A stretch of DNA of 64,000 nt from CAWJLE01 sp963843645 (GTDB taxonomy: Bacteria > Chloroflexota > Anaerolineae > DAOTYC01): assembly GCA_963843645.1 (NCBI GenBank), contig CAWJLE010000003.1, forward strand, positions 1,178,001 to 1,242,000, given 5' to 3'. How positions within the stretch are numbered: position 1 is the first letter of the stretch; each line of letters starts with the position of its first letter. The notes below the pieces were generated by a model. That model saw only the letters and a program-made list of their open reading frames with translations, did no database searches and was not told where the DNA came from. The position numbers and the translations under genes are program-made. This document shows, one piece after another, positions 26,879 to 33,422 of the stretch.

Positions 26879-26916
26879 ACAGGCCGTCCAGGGATCAGAA
26901 TCCCTGGACGGCCTGT
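26879..26916 (+). terminator. Strong hairpin terminator after the DUF362 gene
   Basis: A perfect 16-bp stem: ACAGGCCGTCCAGGGA (26879-26894) pairs with 26901-26916, loop TCAGAA. It starts 14 nt after the stop codon. No long T run follows. Confidence 0.75.
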
Positions 26917-27270
26917 GGAGACCAATTGACCGCCAACCCAGCCCCAAGACCGAAGATCGGCTTCCCTCAATCACAGCGACAGAAGACTCAGCATCTCGAT
27001 GCGCCGAAGCGCGCTTCCAGGTTCCCAGCGATCGGCGACATGCAGTCCAAGATTCCATTCTCCTCTATTTGGCGATCGGCTGCTTTCGCCATCCCAGATA
27101 TAGTTGAGACGGCGCCGCGGCGCCTGTATGCTCTGGAATCTGGGCCAGATTCGCCCACCCGACACGGATCAAAAATACCGCAAGAATCGGGTTGTTTTGC
27201 GTCCTGAAAGATGATACTATTGCGGCATAGGATCGTTGAGTGGATGAAGGCGCGGGAAAGGAAGGCAGTC
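26917..27270. other. Intergenic region with no recognised gene
   Basis: Moderately AT-rich DNA between the DUF362 terminator and the ada-like gene. Short open frames occur on both strands but lack conserved motifs or consistent ribosome sites. A promoter for the ada-like gene is expected near its 3' end, though I cannot place one with confidence. Confidence 0.5.
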
Positions 27271-27657
27271 ATGTACGCAGAGGACTACGCGCGGGTGGAG
27301 CAGGCCATCCGCTTTCTCGAGGACAACTATCAGAATCAGCCCGATCTAAAGGAGATTGCTGACCGGCTGAATCTCAGTGAGTATCACTTCCAGCGGCTCT
27401 TCCGCCGCTGGGCAGGCATAAGCCCGAAGCGTTTCCTCCAATTCCTGACCGTGGAGCACGCGAAGGACCTGTTGGAGGAGTCGCGCAGTCTGCTGGCGGT
27501 GGCCTACGAGACGGGACTGTCCAGCCCTGGCCGCCTGCACGACCTGTTTATCAACGTCGAGGCGGTCACGCCCGGCGAGTACAAGACCAGGGCGCGGGCC
27601 TGGAAATCACTCACGGCATACACGAGACGCCGTTTGGATGGGCGCTCATCGGCATGA
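27271..27657 (+). CDS. Ada-like protein, AraC-type DNA-binding part (frameshifted)
   Basis: About 105 residues of an AraC-type helix-turn-helix domain (L-K-E-I-A-D-R-L-N-L-S-E-Y-H-F-Q-R-L-F-R; G-I-S-P-K-R-F-L-Q) reading into the short tail of a broken frame. Near 27592 a missing G in the AGGGCG run shifts the frame; restoring it gives Y-K-T-R-G-A-G-L-E-I and continuous sequence into the alkyltransferase that follows. The ATG at 27271 has GGAAGG upstream. The zinc-binding N-terminal Ada domain is absent, so the intact protein would be an AraC-Ogt fusion of about 290 residues. Confidence 0.8.
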   Translation: MYAEDYARVEQAIRFLEDNYQNQPDLKEIADRLNLSEYHFQRLFRRWAGISPKRFLQFLTVEHAKDLLEESRSLLAVAYETGLSSPGRLHDLFINVEAVTPGEYKTRARAWKSLTAYTRRRLDGRSSA

Positions 27658-28145
27658 CCCATCGGGGCATCTGCGACCTGCGCTTCCTCCGAGACGAGCG
27701 ACAGGAGGACGCCGTTAAGGCCTTTAAGAAAGAATGGCCGGCGGCCACGTTCCAGGAGAACCCTGAAGCGACCCGGCTGCTCGCCGACCAGATCTTCGTG
27801 CCGTCGAAAGACAACGAGAACGTCCCATTGAACTTGTTTCTGCGGGGCACCAATTTCCAAATTAAGGTATGGGAGGCGGTGCTGCGCATCCCGACCGGTT
27901 ACGTCCTATCCTACAGCGACATCGCCCGGCAGATCGGCCAGCCGGGCGCCGCTCAGGCCGTCGGCCAGGCAGTGGGGCGAAACCCCATCGCATTCATCAT
28001 TCCGTGCCACCGCGTCATCCGTCGACTGGGAATCGCCGGTTACTATCACTGGGGCTCGGCCCGCAAAAAAGCGATGCTCGGATGGGAGGCCGCTCATAGG
28101 CAAGGCATTCACGCGGACGGCATGCTCGTCACAACAGGAGGATAA
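27654..28145 (+). CDS. Ada-like protein, methylated-DNA-cysteine S-methyltransferase part
   Basis: Contains the O6-alkylguanine-DNA alkyltransferase core with active-site Cys in F-I-I-P-C-H-R-V-I, preceded by the helix-turn-helix region S-Y-S-D-I-A-R-Q-I-G and G-R-N-P-I-A. It takes alkyl groups from O6-methylguanine onto the Cys in a suicide reaction. The upstream coding sequence (G-L-E-I-T-H-G-I-H-E-T-P-F-G-W-A-L-I) is in this frame before the apparent ATG, showing that the ATG at 27654 is not the true start and the protein is fused to the AraC domain. The downstream hypothetical gene starts 2 nt after its stop. Confidence 0.85.
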   Translation: MTHRGICDLRFLRDERQEDAVKAFKKEWPAATFQENPEATRLLADQIFVPSKDNENVPLNLFLRGTNFQIKVWEAVLRIPTGYVLSYSDIARQIGQPGAAQAVGQAVGRNPIAFIIPCHRVIRRLGIAGYYHWGSARKKAMLGWEAAHRQGIHADGMLVTTGG

Positions 28146-28147
28146 CC

Positions 28148-28540
28148 ATGCAAACCATGCAAACCATGCATGAGCAGCTCACTATTCAGATAGACAGCTG
28201 TCCGGCGCATCTGACCGGACGATCGGGACGCCTCACAGGCCGCGAGGCACGACTCACGCTCCGGCGGGCCTTGGCCCAGGCTGCCGCCGTGTTGGAGGCA
28301 CGCCACCCCAACTGGTACCGCAGCCTCTTCGATGCCAGCCTGTTCGAGCACGAAGCAGCGCCCCTGATGGAACGTTGGGTCCGTGAGGGCGAGATGCCCT
28401 CCACTGCCGATCTGGCCCTCTGCTGGATCGATTCTCTCGGTATCCACGCGCCTCAACGGCGCGCTGCTCGGCTCCAAGAACTGGAGCCCATCGCCGCTGA
28501 ATTCCTGCACGATCTCTGCCACGTCTTGTCGTTGCAGTGA
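28148..28540 (+). CDS. Hypothetical small protein coupled to ada-like gene
   Basis: 130 residues, not recognised. A good ribosome site (AGGAGG) overlaps the end of the alkyltransferase gene. The N-terminus repeats M-Q-T-M; the rest is predicted helical, rich in Leu, Ala and Arg, with R-H-P-N-W-Y-R-S-L-F-D. No signal peptide, membrane helix or metal motif is seen. Tight spacing suggests cotranscription and perhaps a DNA-damage-related role, but that is inference from position only. Confidence 0.65.
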   Translation: MQTMQTMHEQLTIQIDSCPAHLTGRSGRLTGREARLTLRRALAQAAAVLEARHPNWYRSLFDASLFEHEAAPLMERWVREGEMPSTADLALCWIDSLGIHAPQRRAARLQELEPIAAEFLHDLCHVLSLQ

Positions 28541-28546
28541 CCCTTT

Positions 28547-28577
28547 TGGAGCACACCACTGCAGGCGGTGTGCTCCA
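28547..28577 (+). terminator. Hairpin after the ada-like operon
   Basis: TGGAGCACACC (28547-28557) pairs exactly with GGTGTGCTCCA (28567-28577) around a 9-nt loop, starting 7 nt after the stop of the small gene. Confidence 0.65.
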
Positions 28578-28581
28578 GAGT

Positions 28582-28624
28582 TATGACCCAGGTCATATCT
28601 CCCCCTCTTCCCCTCTTATACAAT
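28582..28624 (+). promoter_or_regulatory. Class II CRP/FNR-like promoter for the oxidoreductase gene
   Basis: The inverted repeat TATGACC-CA-GGTCATA spans 28582-28597 with its centre at 28589.5. The -10 box TACAAT (28619-28624) begins 29.5 bp from that centre, the geometry of promoters activated by a CRP/FNR-type protein bound at -41.5. No good -35 box is present, as expected for an activator-dependent promoter. Start near 28631. Confidence 0.6.
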
Positions 28625-28646
28625 GGACTCAAAGATTACTTCTTAG

Positions 28647-28670
28647 GGACGAACGAACGGTCGTTCGTCC
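28647..28670 (+). promoter_or_regulatory. TetR-like operator downstream of the promoter
   Basis: GGACGAACGA (28647-28656), ACGG, TCGTTCGTCC (28661-28670): a perfect 10-bp inverted repeat with a 4-bp centre, the size and symmetry of many TetR-family operators. It lies just after the predicted transcription start, where repressor binding would block the gene. No tetR gene was found nearby. Confidence 0.6.
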
Positions 28671-28718
28671 ACCCTCGAGAAAGTCTCTGCAGAATCATCT
28701 CTAACGGAGCGAGTCGCA

Positions 28719-29441
28719 ATGAAAATCGGAGTCGTCGGAACGGGCAACATGGGCGGCGGCCTGGGAAGGCAATGGGCATCCAAGGGCCACCAGGTTTTCT
28801 TCGGCTCTCGCGAACCGGCGAAAGCCAGGGCGATGGCTGCATCGGTCGACCCCGGCGCGCAAGGCGGTTCGTACATTGACGCCGCACGCTATGGCGAGGT
28901 CGTCTTGCTCGCAGTGCCATGGCGCGCGCTGGACGAATGCTTTCAGATGATCGGCTCCTGGCTTGATGGTAAGATCCTCATCGACTGCACCAATCCGATT
29001 ACGCCCGACTTCATGAACCTTACGATCGGCTTCAATACCTCGAGCGCAGAGGATGTGGCGAAAAGAGCCGTCGGAGCGAGAGTGGTGAAGGCCTTCAACA
29101 CGACCCTGGCCCAGATCATTTACGGTGGTCCGCTGGTCGGCGACACCAACGCCAGCGTCTTCTACGCCGGCGACGACGCTGAGGCCAAGTTTCTCGTAGC
29201 CAGTCTCATCCGCGACATCGGCTTCGAGCCTGTGGACGTCGGACCGCTGTACAACGCACGGTTCCTCGAGCCCATGGCTCAGCTGATCATCCGCATGGCG
29301 AACGCTCCGGGCATGAGTCCACACGTGGCCCTTAAGCTGATTGCTCGCACCGACGAGCAGATCCAAAAGGCCGAACGGGCCCGGGGCCAACGAGAAGAAC
29401 AGATCAAATCGGAACAAGAACCTATGACGTTTGGGCGCTAG
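28719..29441 (+). CDS. NADPH-dependent F420 reductase-like oxidoreductase
   Basis: 240 residues. The N-terminus K-I-G-V-V-G-T-G-N-M-G-G-G-L-G is a Rossmann dinucleotide-binding motif, followed by F-F-G-S-R-E-P with Ser-Arg suited to the NADP phosphate. The V-V-K-A-F-N-T-T segment is conserved in the F420:NADP oxidoreductase / NADP-reductase-like family. It would shuttle hydride between NADP and a deazaflavin or a related substrate; F420 use is not proven by sequence. ATG at 28719 with GGAG upstream. It appears to be singly transcribed, with activator and repressor sites ahead of it and the RDD gene 48 nt downstream. Confidence 0.82.
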   Translation: MKIGVVGTGNMGGGLGRQWASKGHQVFFGSREPAKARAMAASVDPGAQGGSYIDAARYGEVVLLAVPWRALDECFQMIGSWLDGKILIDCTNPITPDFMNLTIGFNTSSAEDVAKRAVGARVVKAFNTTLAQIIYGGPLVGDTNASVFYAGDDAEAKFLVASLIRDIGFEPVDVGPLYNARFLEPMAQLIIRMANAPGMSPHVALKLIARTDEQIQKAERARGQREEQIKSEQEPMTFGR

Positions 29442-29489
29442 TCACATCAGCCCTCTCACCCCTCGAACTGAGGAAGGAGGTATACGGCA

Positions 29490-29927
29490 ATGAGGTACGC
29501 AAGCGTGGCCTGGCGGGCTTGGGCCCTCATTCTCGACGTCGTCGTGCTGCTGGTTATCGGTTACCTGGTGGCTGCAGCTTTCGGTATGACGACCAGTACC
29601 GGGTATGAGATCAATGGTGGCCCGGCGTTCCTGTCGTTTCTCATCTGGCTGGCCTACTACGTGGTGATGGAATCGGCTTTCGGCGGCACAATCGGCAAGC
29701 TTCTGGTCGGACTGCGGGTGGTCGACCGCCAGGGCTGCCGCGTGACCTTCGGCGAGGCACTGATCCGGAACGTGATGCGGATCGTCGACGGTCTCTTTTT
29801 CTACCTCGTCGCCGCCATTTTCGCCTGGTCCTCGCCGCTTCATCAGCGCCTCGGCGATCGGCTCGCCGGCACAGTGGTCGTTCGCGGCGCAATCGAGCCT
29901 TCGCGGCTGGCGGTGTGCTATGCGTAG
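29490..29927 (+). CDS. RDD family membrane protein
   Basis: 145 residues with three hydrophobic segments (about 9-30, 46-64, 102-118). The RDD family marks are visible: Arg and Asp in the first helix (W-R-A-W-A-L-I-L-D), G-G-T-I-G-K-L-L-V-G-L-R-V-V and a late G-D-R-L-A-G-T. Function in the family is mostly unknown, possibly transport. A strong AGGAAGGAGG ribosome site precedes the ATG. Its stop overlaps the start of the secreted protein gene by 8 nt, so the two are translationally coupled. Confidence 0.88.
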   Translation: MRYASVAWRAWALILDVVVLLVIGYLVAAAFGMTTSTGYEINGGPAFLSFLIWLAYYVVMESAFGGTIGKLLVGLRVVDRQGCRVTFGEALIRNVMRIVDGLFFYLVAAIFAWSSPLHQRLGDRLAGTVVVRGAIEPSRLAVCYA

Positions 29928-31347
29928 GCCTGGATTCCGCTCCATCGTAACGTTGTGGGTGGCCACGGCTCTGCTGGTCTCGTTCGCCGGGGGCAGTGTA
30001 GCAACCGTTCCGCGGGTAGAGGCTGCCCCCAGCAGCGTCAGCGCGCTCACCTTCTCGACCGGCGAGTCGAACGGGATGCCTGACAACACGGGCAATCGTT
30101 TCAGCGTCGGCACGGGCCAAATCTATGGCTTCTTTGACTTCTCCGGAATAGGCCCTGACGACCCCATCGTAGGCACCTGGTATCAGGGTGGCAGAGTGCT
30201 GATGACCCAGACGGAGACTCTGAACGGCATCTTCAAGGGCAGCGCGCCCGATGCGGGCACCCTATGGTTTTCAGTCAACATCAACGGCGGCTTCACGCCG
30301 GGCGACTACCGTCTGGAGATCAGGGTCAACAAAGAAGTGATGCAGACGGGCGAGTTTCGCATCGAACCGAACGCGGGTGAGGCAGTGATCTCCAACACCG
30401 TCTTCACTGACCAGGTCAGCGATGTGGGCGACAACGTGCGCTACCCTATTTCCATCAGCGCCCAGTTCCCGGCATCGATCCAGAGAGTCTACGCCGTCTT
30501 CGACCACTTCCAAATGGATCAGGCCAAGAGCTGGGGTTGGCGCTTGAGTCGAGAGGGTGCCACGCTCGACCAGCAGCAGAATCAGGCCTGGAACAACCAG
30601 GCGGAGGGCACCTACGCTTTGCCACTCAACCTGCCCGGCGACCCAGGGGTTTACGACCTGGACCTCTTCCTAAACAGCCAGTGGGTCGACGCGGAAAGCT
30701 TCGTGGTCGGCGATCCGTCAGTGCCGCAAGATCGACTTCTCATGTCAGACAACTTTACCGATCCGTCGAGCGGCTGGGGCACAGCTCAGATCGGCGACAG
30801 CTCCATCCGTTATGGGAACGGCCGCTATATCCTGACTGCCGTAGGGGACGTGCCGGTGTGGGGAACATCCGGCAAGGACATGGCCAACGGCGTGGCAGAG
30901 ATTCAGGCCAGGCTGACCAACGTGCCTTCCAACGTGAACGCCGACTCAGGGTGGGACAACTATGGTTACGTCGGGATGGTCGCCCGTTGGCAGGACAGGG
31001 ACAACTACTACGTCTTCATGGTGAGCCCCAACGGGCAATATGCCATCTATCACCTGTTGAACAGCAACCTGGAGTGGGACACCCACTGGACGCAGGCCCC
31101 AAGCGATGTAGTCCCGCTTGGTCTCCATCTGCGGACACTGCGCCTCACGGCTGATGGGCCGGTCCTGCGCTTCTACGTCGGTGGTCGGTTGACAGGCGTG
31201 GTTCCCCAGGCTATCTGGGACCACGGCCAAATTGGCGTGATCGCCGGCCCTATGACCGGGAACAACAAGGTCACCGCGTCTTTCCAGAACTTCAACGCCT
31301 GGTCTCTGCTCGCAAACACCAAGTCGTCCAAGGGTGCGTCGCGTTAA
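29920..31347 (+). CDS. Secreted protein with N-terminal beta-sandwich and LamG-like domain
   Basis: 475 residues. A Sec signal peptide ends near V-E-A-A-P. The N-terminal half has two Ig-like segments (G-Q-I-Y-G-F-F-D-F; I-N-G-G-F-T-P-G-D-Y-R-L-E-I). The C-terminal half is a LamG/DUF1080-like domain starting M-S-D-N-F-T-D-P-S-S-G-W and including Y-V-G-G-R-L-T-G-V. It is a close paralogue of the next gene along its whole length, and its C-terminal domain matches the lipoprotein at 20 kb. No anchor is seen, so it is probably released. Coupled to the RDD gene by an 8-nt overlap. Confidence 0.82.
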   Translation: MRRPGFRSIVTLWVATALLVSFAGGSVATVPRVEAAPSSVSALTFSTGESNGMPDNTGNRFSVGTGQIYGFFDFSGIGPDDPIVGTWYQGGRVLMTQTETLNGIFKGSAPDAGTLWFSVNINGGFTPGDYRLEIRVNKEVMQTGEFRIEPNAGEAVISNTVFTDQVSDVGDNVRYPISISAQFPASIQRVYAVFDHFQMDQAKSWGWRLSREGATLDQQQNQAWNNQAEGTYALPLNLPGDPGVYDLDLFLNSQWVDAESFVVGDPSVPQDRLLMSDNFTDPSSGWGTAQIGDSSIRYGNGRYILTAVGDVPVWGTSGKDMANGVAEIQARLTNVPSNVNADSGWDNYGYVGMVARWQDRDNYYVFMVSPNGQYAIYHLLNSNLEWDTHWTQAPSDVVPLGLHLRTLRLTADGPVLRFYVGGRLTGVVPQAIWDHGQIGVIAGPMTGNNKVTASFQNFNAWSLLANTKSSKGASR

Positions 31348-31546
31348 ATTTGGAATTTGTTGCGACGTCGGGCCCGGGCCGTTTGTCCGAGCCTGGCGCC
31401 GGCAGTTTCTGGTAACAAATTAAAATCTCGGACATGCAAGGAATGGCTGCGAACTCCGGACGCCGATCTGTTCGCACCAACGTTAGTGATGAGACTACGT
31501 TTTAGGGAGCGGCGTGGCTCTGCCGAGCATAAAAGGAAGGTGTGAG

Positions 31547-33055
31547 ATGCAACGTTTTTCCAGACTACTACTCGTCATCGGCCTCTTTTCTCTCGGTTGG
31601 GCCACGCCCGCCTTTGCGGCATACAGTTCGAGTGGGAGCACGTCGGTGCTTGGGAACGGATTTCCGGACGTGTGCGCGTCCGCTGAATCCAGCGATCGCT
31701 GCTCCACGAACGTGGCGCCGGCCAACCAGGTAGCGCCTCCAACCGCCCCGCTTAGCAACATCACATTCGCCGCGGGAGTGGTCCGGGGACAGCCCCGTCA
31801 GGCCGCGAGCCACTTCGCTGAGGGTGTGGAGCAGCTGTACGCGTTCTTCGATTACAAAACTCTGTCCAATTCCGACGTCCTGTCCGGCGTGTGGTACCGC
31901 GGCGGGCGGACGCTCCTGCGCCAAACCACCACCTTGGCTGACATATTCGGCGACAATCCGCCGTCCGCCGGAACGGTGTGGTTCACCGCGCGGATACGCG
32001 GCGGCTTCACGCCCGGCCTCTATCGACTCGAAATCAGCGTGAACGGCCAGGCAGTGCAGGTCGGCGACTTCCGCGTCCAACCGGCCTTCGGCGAGCGCCT
32101 CATTACGGACGTCGCTTTCGCTCAGAGCGTCAATGCCCCGGCCGACGCGGTGCGCTATCCGATCGCGGCAGTCTCGCGATTCCCGCTCGGCGCTCGTGAG
32201 GGCTATGCAGTCTTCGACTATTTCGGTATGAACGGCAACGTAAAGTGGGCCTGGCAGCTGAGTCGGGAGGGGGCCGTGGTCGATGAGAGCGGGAGCCGGC
32301 AGTGGACCGCCCAGAACGAGGGATCGTTTGCCGTCCCCTTTGCCCTGCCTACCGAGCCAGGGGTGTACGACTTCAACCTGTTTGTCGGCGGCCGATGGGT
32401 GCAGGGCGACAGCTTCACCGTGGGTGATCCCGCGCCCCCGGCGGACCGGCTCCTGGTGCGCGACGACTTCAGCAGCCCGGTCAGCGGTTGGACCGTGAGC
32501 AAAGACCGGGGCGGCCAGGAAGCGTACCGAGACGGTCAATACGTCATCACCTTGAATAGCACCGATCCTTACTGGGGAGTCAGTCCGCGCACCCTCGGCG
32601 ATTTCGTCGCGGAAGTCGACGCGACGCCTACGTCGCGATACGGCGCCGGCTTCGCATATGACGGCCCGCTGGGCGATTCTTTCGGCGTGATCGTGCGCGC
32701 GCAGGACCAGGACAACTTCTACGCGTTTCTGGTGGCTACAGACGGGCGCTACAGCGCCTTTCACGTGAAGAACGGGTCGCTTGCCTGGGACACCCGGTGG
32801 ACCGCGGCCGACGATGACGTCGTCAAAGACGGCTGGCAGACGAGCCGGCTGCGGGTGCTGGCGATGGGGAGCGAGTTGCGCTTCTACGTCAACGGGCGCA
32901 TGCTCGTTCGCGTGCCGGATGCGATCTGGTCGTCGGGCCAGGCCGGCGTCATCGCCGCAAATGCATACGCTGACCTGTTCGCCGGAGAGAGAGTCGACTT
33001 CGGCCGGTGGCGCGTCTGGTCCGTGCCTGACGCAGCCGCACCCACCACGGGTTGA
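31547..33055 (+). CDS. Secreted protein, paralogue of the preceding gene
   Basis: 502 residues. Signal peptide M-Q-R-F-S-R-L-L-L-V-I-G-L-F cleaved near A-F-A-A. The layout repeats that of the upstream protein: Q-L-Y-A-F-F-D-Y, G-V-W-Y-R-G-G-R-T-L-L, R-G-G-F-T-P-G-L-Y-R-L-E-I, then R-D-D-F-S-S-P-V-S-G-W and Y-V-N-G-R-M-L-V-R. An extra Ser-rich segment follows the signal. ATG at 31547 with AGGAAGG upstream; a TTG or GTG at 31514 would only add residues before the signal peptide. The pair arose by duplication; binding of a polysaccharide is plausible but unproven. Confidence 0.83.
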   Translation: MQRFSRLLLVIGLFSLGWATPAFAAYSSSGSTSVLGNGFPDVCASAESSDRCSTNVAPANQVAPPTAPLSNITFAAGVVRGQPRQAASHFAEGVEQLYAFFDYKTLSNSDVLSGVWYRGGRTLLRQTTTLADIFGDNPPSAGTVWFTARIRGGFTPGLYRLEISVNGQAVQVGDFRVQPAFGERLITDVAFAQSVNAPADAVRYPIAAVSRFPLGAREGYAVFDYFGMNGNVKWAWQLSREGAVVDESGSRQWTAQNEGSFAVPFALPTEPGVYDFNLFVGGRWVQGDSFTVGDPAPPADRLLVRDDFSSPVSGWTVSKDRGGQEAYRDGQYVITLNSTDPYWGVSPRTLGDFVAEVDATPTSRYGAGFAYDGPLGDSFGVIVRAQDQDNFYAFLVATDGRYSAFHVKNGSLAWDTRWTAADDDVVKDGWQTSRLRVLAMGSELRFYVNGRMLVRVPDAIWSSGQAGVIAANAYADLFAGERVDFGRWRVWSVPDAAAPTTG

Positions 33056-33289
33056 CGGCCACGACACCTGAGGCGGGCAACGCCGGCAGGTATCCCTCTG
33101 CCGGTTCTGCCGGCCTATCACATTCCTGAGCGAGCTCTTCCACCCACAGGCTTGACCGCCTCAAGCGACGGGCGACCTCACCCCATGGAGTGTTCGCTGC
33201 CTCGCGCAATCGCCGATCCGCGGTCTGCAACCGACATCCCAACCCCGGCGCGAAGGCGGGCAGTGACATCGCACGCAGCGTTGCGCCAC

Positions 33290-33326
33290 AGCCCGTCCTG
33301 GCGATTTCCAATCGCTAGGACGGGCT
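33290..33326 (+). terminator. 17-bp hairpin in convergent region
   Basis: AGCCCGTCCTGGCGATT (33290-33306) pairs with 33310-33326 with one mismatch and a 3-nt loop. Probable bidirectional terminator. Confidence 0.6.
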
Positions 33327-33360
33327 CATCAAATTTGATGCAGTCGCCTTGCTCCGCCAC

Positions 33361-33401
33361 CCGGATTGCATTATCCTGATAAACAGCATAATGCAATCCG
33401 G
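33361..33401 (-). terminator. 14-bp hairpin downstream of the HerA-like gene
   Basis: CCGGATTGCATTAT (33361-33374) pairs exactly with ATAATGCAATCCGG (33388-33401). It begins 22 nt beyond the stop codon of the minus-strand ATPase gene. Confidence 0.65.
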
Positions 33402-33422
33402 TGTCGCAGCCGATAAGGCACC

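Larger units (their letters stand above)
33056..33422. other. Convergent intergenic region with stacked hairpins
   Basis: No gene is seen. It holds a small hairpin CCGGCAG/CTGCCGG (33083-33089, 33098-33104), a 17-bp hairpin (33290-33326), a 14-bp palindrome CATCAAATTTGATG (33327-33340) and a 14-bp hairpin (33361-33401). Together they separate the convergent secreted-protein and ATPase genes. Confidence 0.7.
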
